Assembly: GCA_949358305.1 (NCBI GenBank)
Contig: OX442319.1
Location: 11,160,001-11,224,000, forward strand
DNA from: Strigamia acuminata
Taxonomy: Eukaryota; Arthropoda; Chilopoda; Geophilomorpha; Linotaeniidae
Length of the DNA: 64,000 bases
Direction: 5' to 3'
Shown piece after piece: positions 20,621 to 31,689 of the stretch; positions within the stretch are counted from its first letter, which is position 1; the number at the start of each line of letters is the position of its first letter. The translations under genes and the position numbers were made by a program. The notes below the pieces were generated by a model. It was not told the DNA's origin, searched no databases, and was given only the letters and a program-made list of their open reading frames with translations.

Positions 20621-21604
20621 TGCTGCGATCCGGGTTTTTATCCACTTAATTTCTAATAAATTAAGCAGAAACCGCAGGTGAATGCTTAACAAGACTTATA
20701 TCGCGGCCGAAACTTGTCTAGGGTTAAGTTTACGAAAATAGGAATAAAAAGACAGTTTATTATGGTAATAAAAATCACACAATTATTTATTCGGTTTAAA
20801 TTACAATATATATATTAATAATGATTATGAATATCACGATATGCAACAAGTCGCAAGAATAAAATGAGCGGGAAACAATGAAACAAAGGAAGGGCTTGCA
20901 ACGACTGTTGCAAGCTACAAAGCGTCAGAAATGGCGCTTAAACAACGAGATGTTGTTGATCGAAGGCAAATGTCTTCGTTCTCGGCAAACTCACGAACGA
21001 TGGTCGAAGACGATGGTTCTCGTGGGTTTCTTCTACGGCTCGTGCGACGGCTCGGCGGCGGTGGTTGACGGCTGTAGGCGTCTGGTCCAGGTACGATGGC
21101 GATGGTTGCCGTTCGCGCGGCAACGATGGCGATGGTTCACTTGGATCAGGAAACTTCTTCTTCTCGATAGCTGGAATTAGCGACGGCTAATTCAAGCTGA
21201 ATTGCTGGCTTTGTGCTTTGGATGACACAAAGATAGCAGATGAAACTGAGTTACAACGGTCCTCTATCAATACGTATTGTCGGAGCAAATATCGCAGTGA
21301 TGTTGAGGTTGTTGTTGTATTTTTCAGAGTCCCGATTTGAGCCAAGACGCGAGCCCAGCACGCTTCAATATTGCGCAGAAAACCTGCGCACTTAGCTCAA
21401 ATGGGTGCAACTAGTGGTTATTACACCATATTGCACCATAACGGCTAATAACCGTTTTCACCCCGGACAACCTGGGGTGATATGTGCCTAGAGAGGATTT
21501 CTCCCCTCGGTCACATGATCTGACTTGGCGTGTGCCACAGTCAAATTAATTAGAAGATAATTAATTTAATCTTCTAAGTTGGTGAATATTTTGAGATCAC
21601 CACA
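20621..21604 (-). repeat. 5' LTR of gypsy element 1
   Basis: 984 bp with no difference seen from the 3' LTR at 9554-10537. Followed by the target duplication AAGT at 21605-21608. Confidence 0.95.
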
Positions 21605-22797
21605 AAGTGGAAATTGAACCGAAGTTTGTTAGAACTTGTCATATCGATTTTTATTTCGTAAACTTCATTTGTACAGCTTCTCGTACAGTTACAGTCATTA
21701 GTTGGTGTTATTCCTCTTACTCTTGCCTGATGTGTTTTAACTAATTTGGCTGTAGCTTCAGAATTGTTACAGGGATTGTCACATGGCTTCACATATGAAT
21801 ATGGCAAGCTAATAGTGGGAAACAACAACAATTCTTTTTTATCAGAAATTAAATATTTTTTTATGGAGTATTAAATTTTTATTCATTTTTCGTTGGTTTT
21901 AATGGTTTTTAACTATATTTTAATGACTTTTTATTTTCATCAGAATATAAACCTAATGTTTGATTATCCAAACAATTCGGTTTTATGAACACTCATGTCT
22001 CCCAATTAGTTCGGATGATCGAGACTCTACTGAACTAGAAAAGCAGGAGTGTTTATATCAGTGATGAAATTATGAACTTTTCAAAATATCAGTAGCTGTC
22101 ACAACAACAACACATTAGGCATACGGTAGTTTATTATATTAGTAATAGGATGAAAACAAGGATTTAATGGACAGCAGCAAAGTGAGTTATGCCTTACCAA
22201 CAGGAATCATTCTTGAATTTCTGACTAATGCATCGTATACCACACGATATAAACTCTTCGTTCGGCACACATGTCTCTTCTTTTGTGCTTAAAAAGGAAT
22301 ACTGGAAAAAAATGCATGAGGACAGTATACTCTGTGTGGTGCGGACGTAAGACGAGTCCAGAAATTAATATTTTATTGAGGAGAATTTAGTTCACTATTC
22401 ACTTATTCTTATTCATTTAAGCAAACTTATTGGCTTAACCAATTTGATGCACCTATTAATTTTCTGGCCAATTGTGGCCTTGAACTGTTTCTTTCCCCTT
22501 TTTAATCACAATTTTTATTCATTTAGTGTTTAAGAAACCAATAAGAAACCTTGAAAGAGTCACATCACTAAAGCAGAAAAGCACAGGTGTAAACACACGT
22601 GTGACCCATTTTTATGGTAATTCATAGAATAAAAATTTAGTATGTTTTGTAAATGTAATCAGCAATGTTTGCTTTCCTGCATCTTCCAACAAAGTGGTTA
22701 AACATGTAAACCAAATTAGTCCTTTTGGGAACCCTCAGTTTCTACAGCAACCGTGGCATTCTTTTTTCAAAATTTGAAAACTTTATAAAATTATAAA

Positions 22798-22850
22798 TTA
22801 TATATATATATTATTATATTATATTATATATTATAAATTATAAAAGTAAT
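22798..22850. repeat. AT simple-sequence tract (copy A; also 54621-54673)
   Basis: A stretch of only A and T with TA and TTA repeats. Present in both copies. Confidence 0.85.
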
Positions 22851-23339
22851 GTAATAGATTATTAAATTACTATTTTTACTTTTGTAACGATGAATCCTAA
22901 AGATATTTGTGATTGAGTTGTAATCACTGAACCGAATTGAAATTCAAATGGGACATCACATGCGACCTAAAATGGGATTTTGTAAAATGTAGATTCAAAT
23001 ATAAAATAAATATTATTTGTATTCTGTACCAAATAACTTAGAACAGGTGGAGTCATCTCCAATTTAATTGGCATTGTGACTTCCGAATGTTCCAATGACC
23101 TGTTAACTAAGAAGTAAATGTAACACAATGAAACATACAGAAATCCAAAATATTATAATTTGGTTCACAGTTCTAAGCAAAACGTCATGGAAAAAAAATT
23201 TTAGCAACAATTAGATTGTCATAAAAGTTCCGAAACGGTATATTTAACCGACTCCATTTTAGTGACGCCTAAATGTAAAAAACCAATTTCTTCATAGGTT
23301 TGAGTGACAAAATTTTAACAATCCGTTTGCTTATTAGTG

Positions 23340-24740
23340 ACGTACTCACCATTCCGCCGGTAATACGTCGCTGAAACAGTGACTTATCAATAAGCCACTT
23401 CGTGACTGATATGGTCTTCGCCAGTGCAATCAGGGGACTGAAGACACTGGTTTGGGACGCATACTCACGTAAATAACGAGAACTCCCCTAATATTGGTTG
23501 GTTGGCCTTTATTAATGTTGTCTAGGGGTGTGGGAAATCCCGTTACCCGTTGCGGGGGTGCCACGAAGGCACGCCGCACCGGCAACCGACCCGTCACACA
23601 CTGGGCGGGAGCCCAATGGGTGACGTGGTCGGTTCGACTAAACATTCGTGTCGTACTCACCTACGACCCGCGTATCCGCTCATGGAGGCGCTATGGAATC
23701 CACCATAGCACTGAGTATCAACCTGGTGAATGGTGAGGAGTACAGAGTCCAACCCGGGTCACGTCTTGTCCCTCAGATGAATACTTTCTCCTCGGCAACT
23801 GACACACGTCCTTCTCAGTCCGTGTCCAGTGCAACTCTCTCCACTCCTCTCCTCACCACACCACTCCACTCCCTCCTCCCCGGGCTAGGTCAATCACCCA
23901 CAGAGGGGATGACCTTTGGGACCGTATGGAGAAGAATTATTTGTTCTCCCCTTTCGTGGCCCACCGAGACGGCAACATTGTTCCTGTGACCACGTGGAAC
24001 CAGAGGCGCCTTGAGAATTCCATTGTTACATTTTGGAACTCGATGAGTCACATCGAGTTATTTGATTGTAAGGCATAAAGCCTTTGAATAAACTGCTTTA
24101 TCCCTTTTATATCTTGCAACGAGTATTATTTGAGTAAACACAGCTCACCAGTAAGTAAACCATTGGCTATTTATCAATACCGACCAAGGACACGACATGT
24201 TACCGTTATGGCAAACACAATACATTGCTGAAACGTTCTGTTTGGGCCTGTGTACTGGTGTGTCTGTCTGTTGTGTAGCTAGTTGTGGTGTTGAGGAGAG
24301 GAGCCAGTGACGAGCCATCTTGGGTGAGGGTCAAGACAAGAGTCATCTTTTATTACGTCTACTTTTACAAGGGGGGTGACGTCTGGTGCGCCACAAACAA
24401 AATGGGTCATTTCTATGGAGTTCAAACACGTGAACTGACTGCTGACAGTAATCAGTTCAGTCTAGAACAGCATTTTGCATCCTTAATCAGACCACGGCGG
24501 CCATTAGGCCTCATGACACGTGTGGTCAGTAATTCATTCCTGCCATGCCGCCGTAATGTTCACAGAGAACATGGGGCGGACGTGGCCACTACGGATGCTC
24601 AGGTTCCGGAAGTCAAATGTGGACTGGGAGAGTCACATATCACTTTAGCAAAAGCCACTTTAGCGATGGTACGTTTTAGTGGCTAGTACGCTAAAGTGGC
24701 TGTTGCTAAAGTGTAGTCACTAAGGTGAACTATCTCTAAT
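23340..24740. repeat. GC-richer repeat block of unknown class (copy A)
   Basis: The composition is clearly richer in GC than the flanks. It contains AATAAA on + (24088-24093) and TTTATT near 23510 (AATAAA on -). An inverted repeat with arms agccactttagcg and cgctaaagtggct lies at about 24654-24700. The part at 23480-23960 is related, in reverse orientation, to 1620-1960. ORFs of up to 133 codons show no recognised domain. It is probably a non-autonomous or decayed mobile element inserted in the channel intron before the unit duplicated. Confidence 0.55.
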
Positions 24741-25207
24741 ACTTAACTGGATAATTGCGTACATGTACCACACGGTGTAACTCTGTGTTTTTGTTGTAAC
24801 TCCAAAGGTTTGTTTGGCTATATCAACATGCAAAAATAAAATTGATATTTAAACATAAAAATATTCACCTTACCTTGTAGTTAGCGTTTCCAAAAGTCAA
24901 CTTTTCAATTATATCAATACGGTAGTCCAAATTTAAAGCTTTTGCCAGGTCAAAATCAGGTAACTCTAGGAGGCTGAACAGATTTGCACTTGTATTCTTT
25001 TGTTTCCTATAATCTCTTGTGTAAGTATTATGTTCTGAGCAAATAGATATAGGTGGGAATTGAAAGTGTTCTATTTTCCTTTGGTATACATCAACAGCCT
25101 TTGGTTCTGTCAGGAAGTATGAGATGCGATCATGCATTTGGTACAAATAAAACAGCAAACACACGACGACGAGAAATGTCCAAAAAAAACGAAATGTATG
25201 TGAACGT

Positions 25208-27205
25208 CACTGGAAAAAAATATGGCTTTACAAATTGTAAATGTTCTAAAAGTTAATGCGTAAATGTGAGCTTTACAGTTTTTGTAAAGTTGTTGTAAAA
25301 TCGAAGAAAAATTAGACATTTAACATTGAATTTACACACTTTGTAAATTTCATGTGTAAATCAGACATTTACATTAAATTTAATTTCCTTGTAAATGACT
25401 TGGTTGAAATAGCACATTTAACAATAAGTTTAAGTTGCATGTAAATATCTTGTTTTAAATTAGATAATTAGCATCAACATTAAAATAATAAAAATCAATA
25501 AAAACTAATCAAAAGTAAAATGAAATACATCAAAATGATCACTGAAAAACAAGAAACAAAAAATGCAATCGTAACAATACTCGGAAATGATTCAAAAAGC
25601 TAATAAAATGACAAAAACTAACTTAGCTCTCAAAAGATCGAGGTTGACCAATGAGAGCGCAGCAACCTTCAGTTGGGTTCAAACTCAAAATTTAGACTGC
25701 ATCAAACACAAAAAACAAGCATGAATAAGAACTTAAATTAATTATTAATAATTAATTAGTACACAGAATGAATGACAAAACAATTTTACAAATTAGTAAC
25801 AAGGCACATTTGAAATCAACGGTAAAATCCAACATGGCGTCCACAACTGAGGACACTCCCGGTTCTTGCTCAAACAAGCGATTTACACTCGAACCAGCGA
25901 AGGATTACCACTAAAATCGGTACAAAACATAAGAATACATGTGTATAATTAGTAATTAATTGTTTTACAACTTCTAGGAAATGAATAATACTTTGAATGA
26001 GGACAAAAGCGCACTACATGAGCTACGCCCAAAACCAACAGACGAAAAAGGCACCAAATAGACCTTCAGAGTATTCTGATCATCAAAAGACCATCAAAAA
26101 TGAAATTAACAGGTAAAAATACATCAAAACGCTTCTGTTTGAGAATATTAAACTGAAATTTCAACCTAAAAACACTCCTTTTCAGAATCATCGCATAAGT
26201 CAACTGGAAACTGAAACGTGCATCATTAACATAGCACAACTGAACCGGAAAATGACACATTGATGATTATGAAGAAACATACACGAAAACAACAACAAAA
26301 AATGGAAAAAGGAATCGAATCAGATAAGCTTTTTAATTAATTATATCAAAAGAAGATTTATTTAAGGCATTTAAAACCATTTCAGGAAAAATTCACCGAT
26401 TGGGAAGAATACAACAAGGAAAAAACAACACAGAGAGACGACACACTTGAAAATGTAAAAAAACTGATTTGAGATTTAATTCTAATCTAAGCAAACAGAT
26501 TTGATGGTAGATTTGAAATTTCGGCCGTTGGTGTATACTTTTTACACTTGATGGTAGAAAATCAGATTGGCTGTTGGTTTGTTTGTTTAATAAATAATGA
26601 AATGCACATGACAGCTTATATTTAAAAAAAATATTTTTGTAATATTTGTAATATTTTATTTGTAATATTTTAATGTGATACATTTTTAAAAATCTTGTAT
26701 AACTGTGATTAGTTTTCTGTGATATACAGTATTTAAAATGTGTAAAAATATTTGTGAGAAATATTATACTGTGATTACATGTAAATATATTTATTAAAAT
26801 ATAAAATCTAAAATTGTTAAGGGATGAAAAGTAAATGAAAATTTGAAATTTCAGCTTTGTAAAGTCACATTTACAAAGAGTGTAAATTTTTGTTTAAATC
26901 AATAAATTTACAAGATTAAAACTGCATTTTTCATTAAACAGACAATAAATTTAAAGTTTGTAAATTTGAAATTTGTCAGCTTTTACAGAAATTAAATTTA
27001 TTGTTAAATCCAACAAATTTGAAATTTACAAACTGTAAAGTTATTGTGCGTGTTTATTGTAAAATGTCTTTTTACTTTTGTAAAGTTATTGTGTAAAACA
27101 AAAGTTTACAATTTTTGTAAATGTGACTTTACAAAGCCGAAAGTTCAAATTTACAATAACTTTTCAGCAATTGAAAGACATGTAAAGCCATATTTTTTTC
27201 CAGTG
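25208..27205. mobile_element. Non-autonomous CACTA/EnSpm-like DNA transposon (copy A only)
   Basis: 1,998 bp with perfect 25-bp terminal inverted repeats starting CACTGGAAAAAAATATGG, a 3-bp target duplication CGT (25205-25207 and 27206-27208) and an empty site in copy B. CACTR ends with a 3-bp duplication fit the CMC (CACTA/EnSpm) group. Both ends are rich in tttacaa and gtaaatttg subterminal repeats. No transposase ORF was found. The interior has short exon-like pieces, for example a 26-codon ATG ORF at 25834-25914 and donor or acceptor-like sites near 26107 and 26187, possibly remnants of a gene. It splits exon 1 of the channel gene. Confidence 0.88.
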
Positions 27206-27324
27206 CGTGTGCGATCTAGAAGGATGTAAAACTCTGGTGCTACATTCTTATCTTCATTGATAGACTCGATGATTGAAGATGCAATTACTTGGCGATGTCT
27301 TCTGAATCTGCGTTCATTGATCAT

Positions 27325-29624
27325 CTACATACGTACAAGGAAGTTTGTATTAATATCTTGTTGTTTGTGTTTTCTAGGGATAGTTTTGTTCGTAATTTTT
27401 TTTTGTGATTACTGGGGTTTTTTTGTCGAATGCTGAAGGAGTTGTGACAGTCTGGCAGACTGTGGTCACTTCCTCACCAATCAGCGGGCCCCTGCAGCTC
27501 CATCTATTGAAGAGGAGCTGTGACCACGAATGCTGCTACATTCTTTCTTGGACTTTGTTGAAAGCCGTGGTGAAGCATGTTTTGTATGTTTTAATATATA
27601 CGATTTTTAATTCATTACAGATTCAGAATGAGATTTCGATGGCATTTTGAGAGATCCAGGTTGAATTCAGAAAGATTCAGATGATAAAAAATCAAGAAAA
27701 ATGATACTTTTTTTTCCCTAAAATTTTATCTTCTGAAGATATAATTTTTAATTTTGATGACAAAGCATAAACAGACCGGGGGAATCCAAAAATCCGGTCA
27801 GTTTTGCAAAATTCTCAACATTTCCCGCAGACCGTGGTTGAAATGTTAAATCTTAGATTATTTTTTGCAAATAAAAAAATCAATCTTGTTCTAATCAAAA
27901 AATTATGATTTCAATACTCAACAAGCTCTTAGTGATGTTATTTGATATTGCAGTTCGTTCTGCAGGCTTGAATAACTCTTACCAAATTGTATGTGTTCTG
28001 TCACTCTTTTCTTTATGTGGAGATAAGGCCTGACGGGTGAGGAACTAGTTGACTCGGATTTTTATTAAGTTGTGTCTAAACCGGGAAAAATTTTGTTTTA
28101 AGCACTTGGGTCATGCAACTGCTCTGACCAATGGTGGCCCGAATCGCATCAAAACTTAATCATACAGCAATGCAAAACTGACATCAACATTAAACAAAAC
28201 ATGGAAAGCTTATTACCATCAGATAAAAATATAAGATGACAGCTCTGTAAAAGTCTCGTTTTAAACATTATAATTCTTTTCCGCTGTTGGGAGTGACAGA
28301 TTACTAAAGAAATAAACTACAATTATTATGTAGAATGGTTTCTTCAGGCTTGTTTGGTTAATCACATGTCAGCAGTAAGATTCTCAGAAACTATGTTGTT
28401 TTGTATAGAAAACAACCATTTTCTCATTAATTAATTTATTATCTGTATGAACATTATAATTTACTGAATGCAGCCTTTCCTGGTCGATCAATTTATTGAC
28501 CAGACTTTGTGTTTTTTAATTCTAGCTTGTCAAAATGATGCCTCATTTTCCGTGTTATTATTTTCTCATGACAGGTTTCTTCCAAATCAAACTTATAATT
28601 TTGGTTTGAAAGTGTAAACACATAAAATATTAATATTAAATTATAAAAACTGCAACAGCAACACAGAAGCAACAGCAGTGCTTGTATATCCATATTTCAG
28701 TAAACTTTTTGATAATTGGAATCTATGTTCCCACAATATGGAGTATCTCATAATTCTGGTTCACAAACCAATACTCACAGCAAATACAAACAACAACAAA
28801 ACCTCACTGTCAACTCACACTACCACATCTAAATAAACAAATCAAACATTCCTTTATTTCACTCCGGATGTACCCATAGTTCTAAGTTTCAGCACGGTAT
28901 AGACTGTGTCCCTTTGAAATTGCTTAATCTTGTCACTGCTTGGCCACCCGAGTGTTACCATGGGTAAGACCATACCGTCACAATATTTTATTTTTGGAAT
29001 TAGAGGCCCATGAAATTCAGAGTCCCAAGGTGGAAGGGAATACTACCTGGGTAGCGAAGCACAATACCAGTTTTGCCCTGCTTGCTGACAACCTATGCTA
29101 CACCGCTGGTTCTGATGGGTTTATTCAGGAACCTTTCAAAACACGTTCCTGTGCATTCGGGCAAATGTCGTAACTTCGATTGTCACAGCAATCCGAAAAT
29201 AATACAACTGACGTCTTTCATTAAGAAAAAAAAACAGAATTTAAAACCATGTAATAATTACATTTTTTGTTGAAATACTAACTATTGACAGTATAGAGAA
29301 AGTGGCATTCACATAAATTTGAATGTTATTTTGCAAATCCACTGCCTTTTTACTGTGACTTGATGCAGATTTGCAAAACTCGAATATGATTGAAAATCTC
29401 TCCCATAATTAACACAATGAATTGAATATTGTCACGCGGTAGAACCGTACATAAGTTACATGGATTAATTAATGTGAGAATGATTTGGACAACCGGTTAA
29501 GATGAATGTCCGAACTAGACTCATTTATTAGCATAAAACATAGAACAAATCATAAAACATAGAACAAGTCTCGGAAAAACCCCCAGGGGCGCTATTGCTT
29601 ACAATTAACATCCCCTTTATCCAC
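27325..29624. other. Upstream of channel gene, no gene recognised (copy A; also 57147-59433)
   Basis: The channel gene start lies at 27324, so the promoter should be here, but no motif was recognised. About 27330-27710 differs between copies A and B, including an unaligned patch near 27680. The rest is near-identical. A 66-codon - strand ORF at 28493-28693 has a Leu/Cys-rich hydrophobic start but no other support. Confidence 0.4.
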
Positions 29625-29632
29625 GTAACAAT

Positions 29633-30285
29633 TAGGGTTGCACTGAATGCCAAAAAGGCTGAATAACCAAATACCGAATATTCGGAACCGAATACCATGG
29701 CCGAATATTCGGTATTCGGCCGAATAACCAAATATTTAAAAAAAAATTTGATTGCTGAAAAAAAGCCATTTTTGGCTTAAAAAATTTACTTTTTACCTAA
29801 TAAATGCAGTTTTTACGTTCTAAAATATTCTTTTTACCCAAAAAATGTAATTTTTTAAGTTTAAAATGTCCTTTTTCTGAAAAAAATGCAATTTTTGCCT
29901 AAAAAGTCAACTTTGCCTCAATAGTGCAATTTTTGCCTAAAAAGTGCAATTTTTGCCTCTGAAAAAACAATTTTTACAAAAAAATGCAATTATTGCTTTA
30001 AAAATATCATTTTTAAAATACATATTGAATTTTTATTGTAAAATTTGTGTTTTTTGGGTAATAATTGCAATTTAATAGTGAAAATCAAATTATTTTGTAT
30101 AAAAAATACAATTTTGACCTGTAAATGTGAAGTTGTTGCACTAAAAATTCAAATAATTCTAACTTTATCATTATTATGTATTCGGCCGAATAACAGATTG
30201 ATATTCGGCCAAATACATAATATTCGGTTTTTAGGCCGAATAGGCCGAATAACCGAATATAAAACAAATATTCGGTGCAGCCCTA
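29633..30285. mobile_element. hAT-like miniature element with 8-bp target duplication (copy A)
   Basis: 653 bp with imperfect inverted ends TAGGGTTGCACTGAAT and ATTCGGTGCAGCCCTA and a perfect 8-bp target duplication GTAACAAT (29625-29632 and 30286-30293). This is the hAT hallmark. The ends hold several CCGAATATTCGG-type palindromes, and the centre is a degenerate repeat of aaaaagtgcaatttttgcct-like units. No coding capacity. Copy B has it at 59442-60094. Confidence 0.88.
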
Positions 30286-30550
30286 GTAACAATATAAACA
30301 TGAAAAAATACATACTGTTTTAAAGTCCACTCAGGTGAAAACGTGGCACTCGATCCACTCAAAAACTCCGCATTGCAGCTGTATTGATGTTTTGTGAAAG
30401 TTGACCAGTAATTACTATTTTAAAAAATTCATGAGATTTCTGAGAATTGTAATGACTGGTTTGTGACTTACCGTAGATATCACAAATGTCAAATTTCATT
30501 TTGTGAAGTAGCAAAATACTCAATTCCACATCACATTAGATTGTACAATT

Positions 30551-30732
30551 CAGGGCCGGCGCGAGGGGTGAGGCGATGAGGCGGTTGCCTCAGGTGGCAT
30601 ATTTCTAGGGGCGGCGTCTTTGGGCGCACAATCAGATTTTTTTCCAACAAAAAAAATATTCTTTTTTACTGTTCAAAAGGGCGGCATATGCCTTGCTCGT
30701 CTCAGGTGGAAAAATGTGTTGCACCGGCCCTG
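30551..30732. mobile_element. Short hAT-like miniature element (copy A)
   Basis: 182 bp with inverted ends CAGGGCCGGCGC and CACCGGCCCTG, typical of hAT-derived MITEs. No clear 8-bp target duplication was seen. Copy B has it at 60360-60541. Confidence 0.7.
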
Positions 30733-31317
30733 TTTGTAGTGACCACTGGAGTGGGTCAAACGGAGCATTTTCTCCGTGACCCACTTGCACGTGTGGTGGG
30801 GGAGTCGAGAACGCTACAAATGCCAGAAATTTCAATATTTCAGTAAAATATTACTGCGTAGCAGTGTAAATAGAAATATTATCTAATAATAAACATGATT
30901 TCATTGTAATTCCTCGTCATTTTCATTGCCAACACAACAATTGGGTAAATTTTAACACCGTGATAATGTTTTTGTGAGCACCTTACGTTTGGATCAGTTG
31001 TGAAAGCAGAAATTGCAAGTCAGTCGCTGATTTGGCTTATTAAAAGGTCTATTCCTCGATAGGAAGATCTGGAAATGGGGATGAAATGGTTTGCCAAGTT
31101 CCCCTCATAGATAATTTTTGAAGAAAAGACATCAACATGTTAACAAATTGCAGTAAGTGTAAAAGGGGGAAACCCCCTTTTGTTAGAAGTATACGACTAT
31201 ATTTCAAAAGTTGCTTCCGCCCCCATTAGAGCTCCGTACATGTTGTATCTTATCGATGAGTTGCACGACGGACGTTTCACGTGGTTAGGATCCAAACGTT
31301 GCTAACTCGTTCAAAAG
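30733..31317. other. Junction of copy A and copy B, no gene recognised (also 60542-61126)
   Basis: AT-rich sequence leading into the about 90-bp direct repeat at 31081-31173. The transition from copy A to copy B is seamless, with no inserted sequence. Confidence 0.45.
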
Positions 31318-31689
31318 CTACTGGAAGTTTCTGTCCCATAGAAAAATTTTCGCCATATACGGAGCAGGTAATGAGAAAAATCCTTGATTGTTTGATTCGC
31401 GTAGCATTGCCATTGTCATGCCTACGCTTCTTATTTGCTGAAGAGTGAGGTTTCCAGTTACGACCCTTTGCCTGATCGTGACAACAAATACTATTGGGGC
31501 TTCTACAAAATTATCTATGATATTCAGAGTAACTTCCAAGGTTTGATTGCGTGCTGCTGGACTACCGTGGAGCCACATGTTGGTCGAGACTACGAGAGGA
31601 TCAGATCCCATGATTAAGTCTGAATAAACAAAAAAAAACACAATCAAATAAAATGAAAGCAACAATTCGGGATTCACACAACCAGCCAT
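31318..31689 (-). CDS. Small predicted secreted protein, unknown function (copy B)
   Basis: Copy B counterpart of the ORF at 174-545, with the same 123-residue translation and signal-peptide-like start. It lies between direct repeats at 31081-31173 and 31729-31818. Function unknown. Confidence 0.4.
   Translation of the reverse strand: MAGCVNPELLLSFYLIVFFFVYSDLIMGSDPLVVSTNMWLHGSPAARNQTLEVTLNIIDNFVEAPIVFVVTIRQRVVTGNLTLQQIRSVGMTMAMLRESNNQGFFSLPAPYMAKIFLWDRNFQ

Larger units (their letters stand above)
9554..21604 (-). mobile_element. Gypsy element 1: full-length Ty3/gypsy retrotransposon with third ORF
   Basis: A 12,051-bp element on the - strand with two 984-bp LTRs that look identical, a 4-bp target duplication AAGT (9550-9553 and 21605-21608) and an empty site in copy B at 53428-53431. 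Order from the 5' end: LTR, primer site, gag (20506-17483), pol in the -1 frame (17462-13236), ORF3 (13046-10590), polypurine tract, LTR. Intact ORFs and identical LTRs indicate a recent, potentially active insertion. It disrupts a channel exon. Confidence 0.96.
21809..24873. other. Channel-gene introns apart from exon 2 at 22301-22198 (copy A; also 53632-56696 in copy B)
   Basis: Intronic sequence of the channel gene on both sides of exon 2. An AT-only tract lies at 22798-22850 (TATATATATATTATTATATT-like), and the GC-richer repeat block lies at about 23340-24740. No exon for the missing middle part of the first channel ectodomain could be recognised here. Confidence 0.5.
7312..27324 (-). pseudogene. 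Two-protomer DEG/ENaC channel gene, broken by two insertions (copy A)
   Basis: Counterpart of the intact gene at 51190-57146. Exon 1 (27324 to 24874) is split by the CACTA-like element at about codon 40, just before the first membrane segment. The large third exon (21808 to 8937) is split by gypsy element 1 at about codons 252-253, just before the second membrane segment. Exon 2 is 22301-22198. The remaining exons are intact: 8777-8699, 8642-8560, 8501-8403, 8282-8173, 8018-7977 and 7723-7312. They could in principle yield a protein starting at the internal Met before the third membrane segment, but no promoter for this is seen. Apart from the insertions only a few substitutions separate it from copy B, so the loss is recent. 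Confidence 0.8.
1..31144. repeat. Tandem segmental unit, copy A
   Basis: First of three tandem copies. Base 1 aligns with 31145 and with 60954, and the end runs directly into copy B with no unrelated sequence. Compared with copy B it has three extra blocks: gypsy element 1, the CACTA-like element and a 261-bp segment at about 2713-2973. It lacks gypsy element 2. Most of the rest is near-identical to copy B by eye, except about 2000-4780 (metalloprotease gene) and about 27330-27710. The true unit boundary is arbitrary because the window opens inside the array. Confidence 0.9.

Noticed and set aside
22198-22301. Trypsin-inhibitor-like (TIL) domain exon, from the C-x2-NE-x4-CG-x3-C pattern
   Set aside because: Its splice phases (0 in, 2 out) fit exactly between channel exons 1 and 3, and its Cys pattern aligns with the matching segment of the second channel protomer. 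It is channel ectodomain.
28493-28693. 66-codon - strand ORF with Leu/Cys-rich start
   Set aside because: Short and without domain. Identity between copies follows from the recent duplication and is not evidence of selection.
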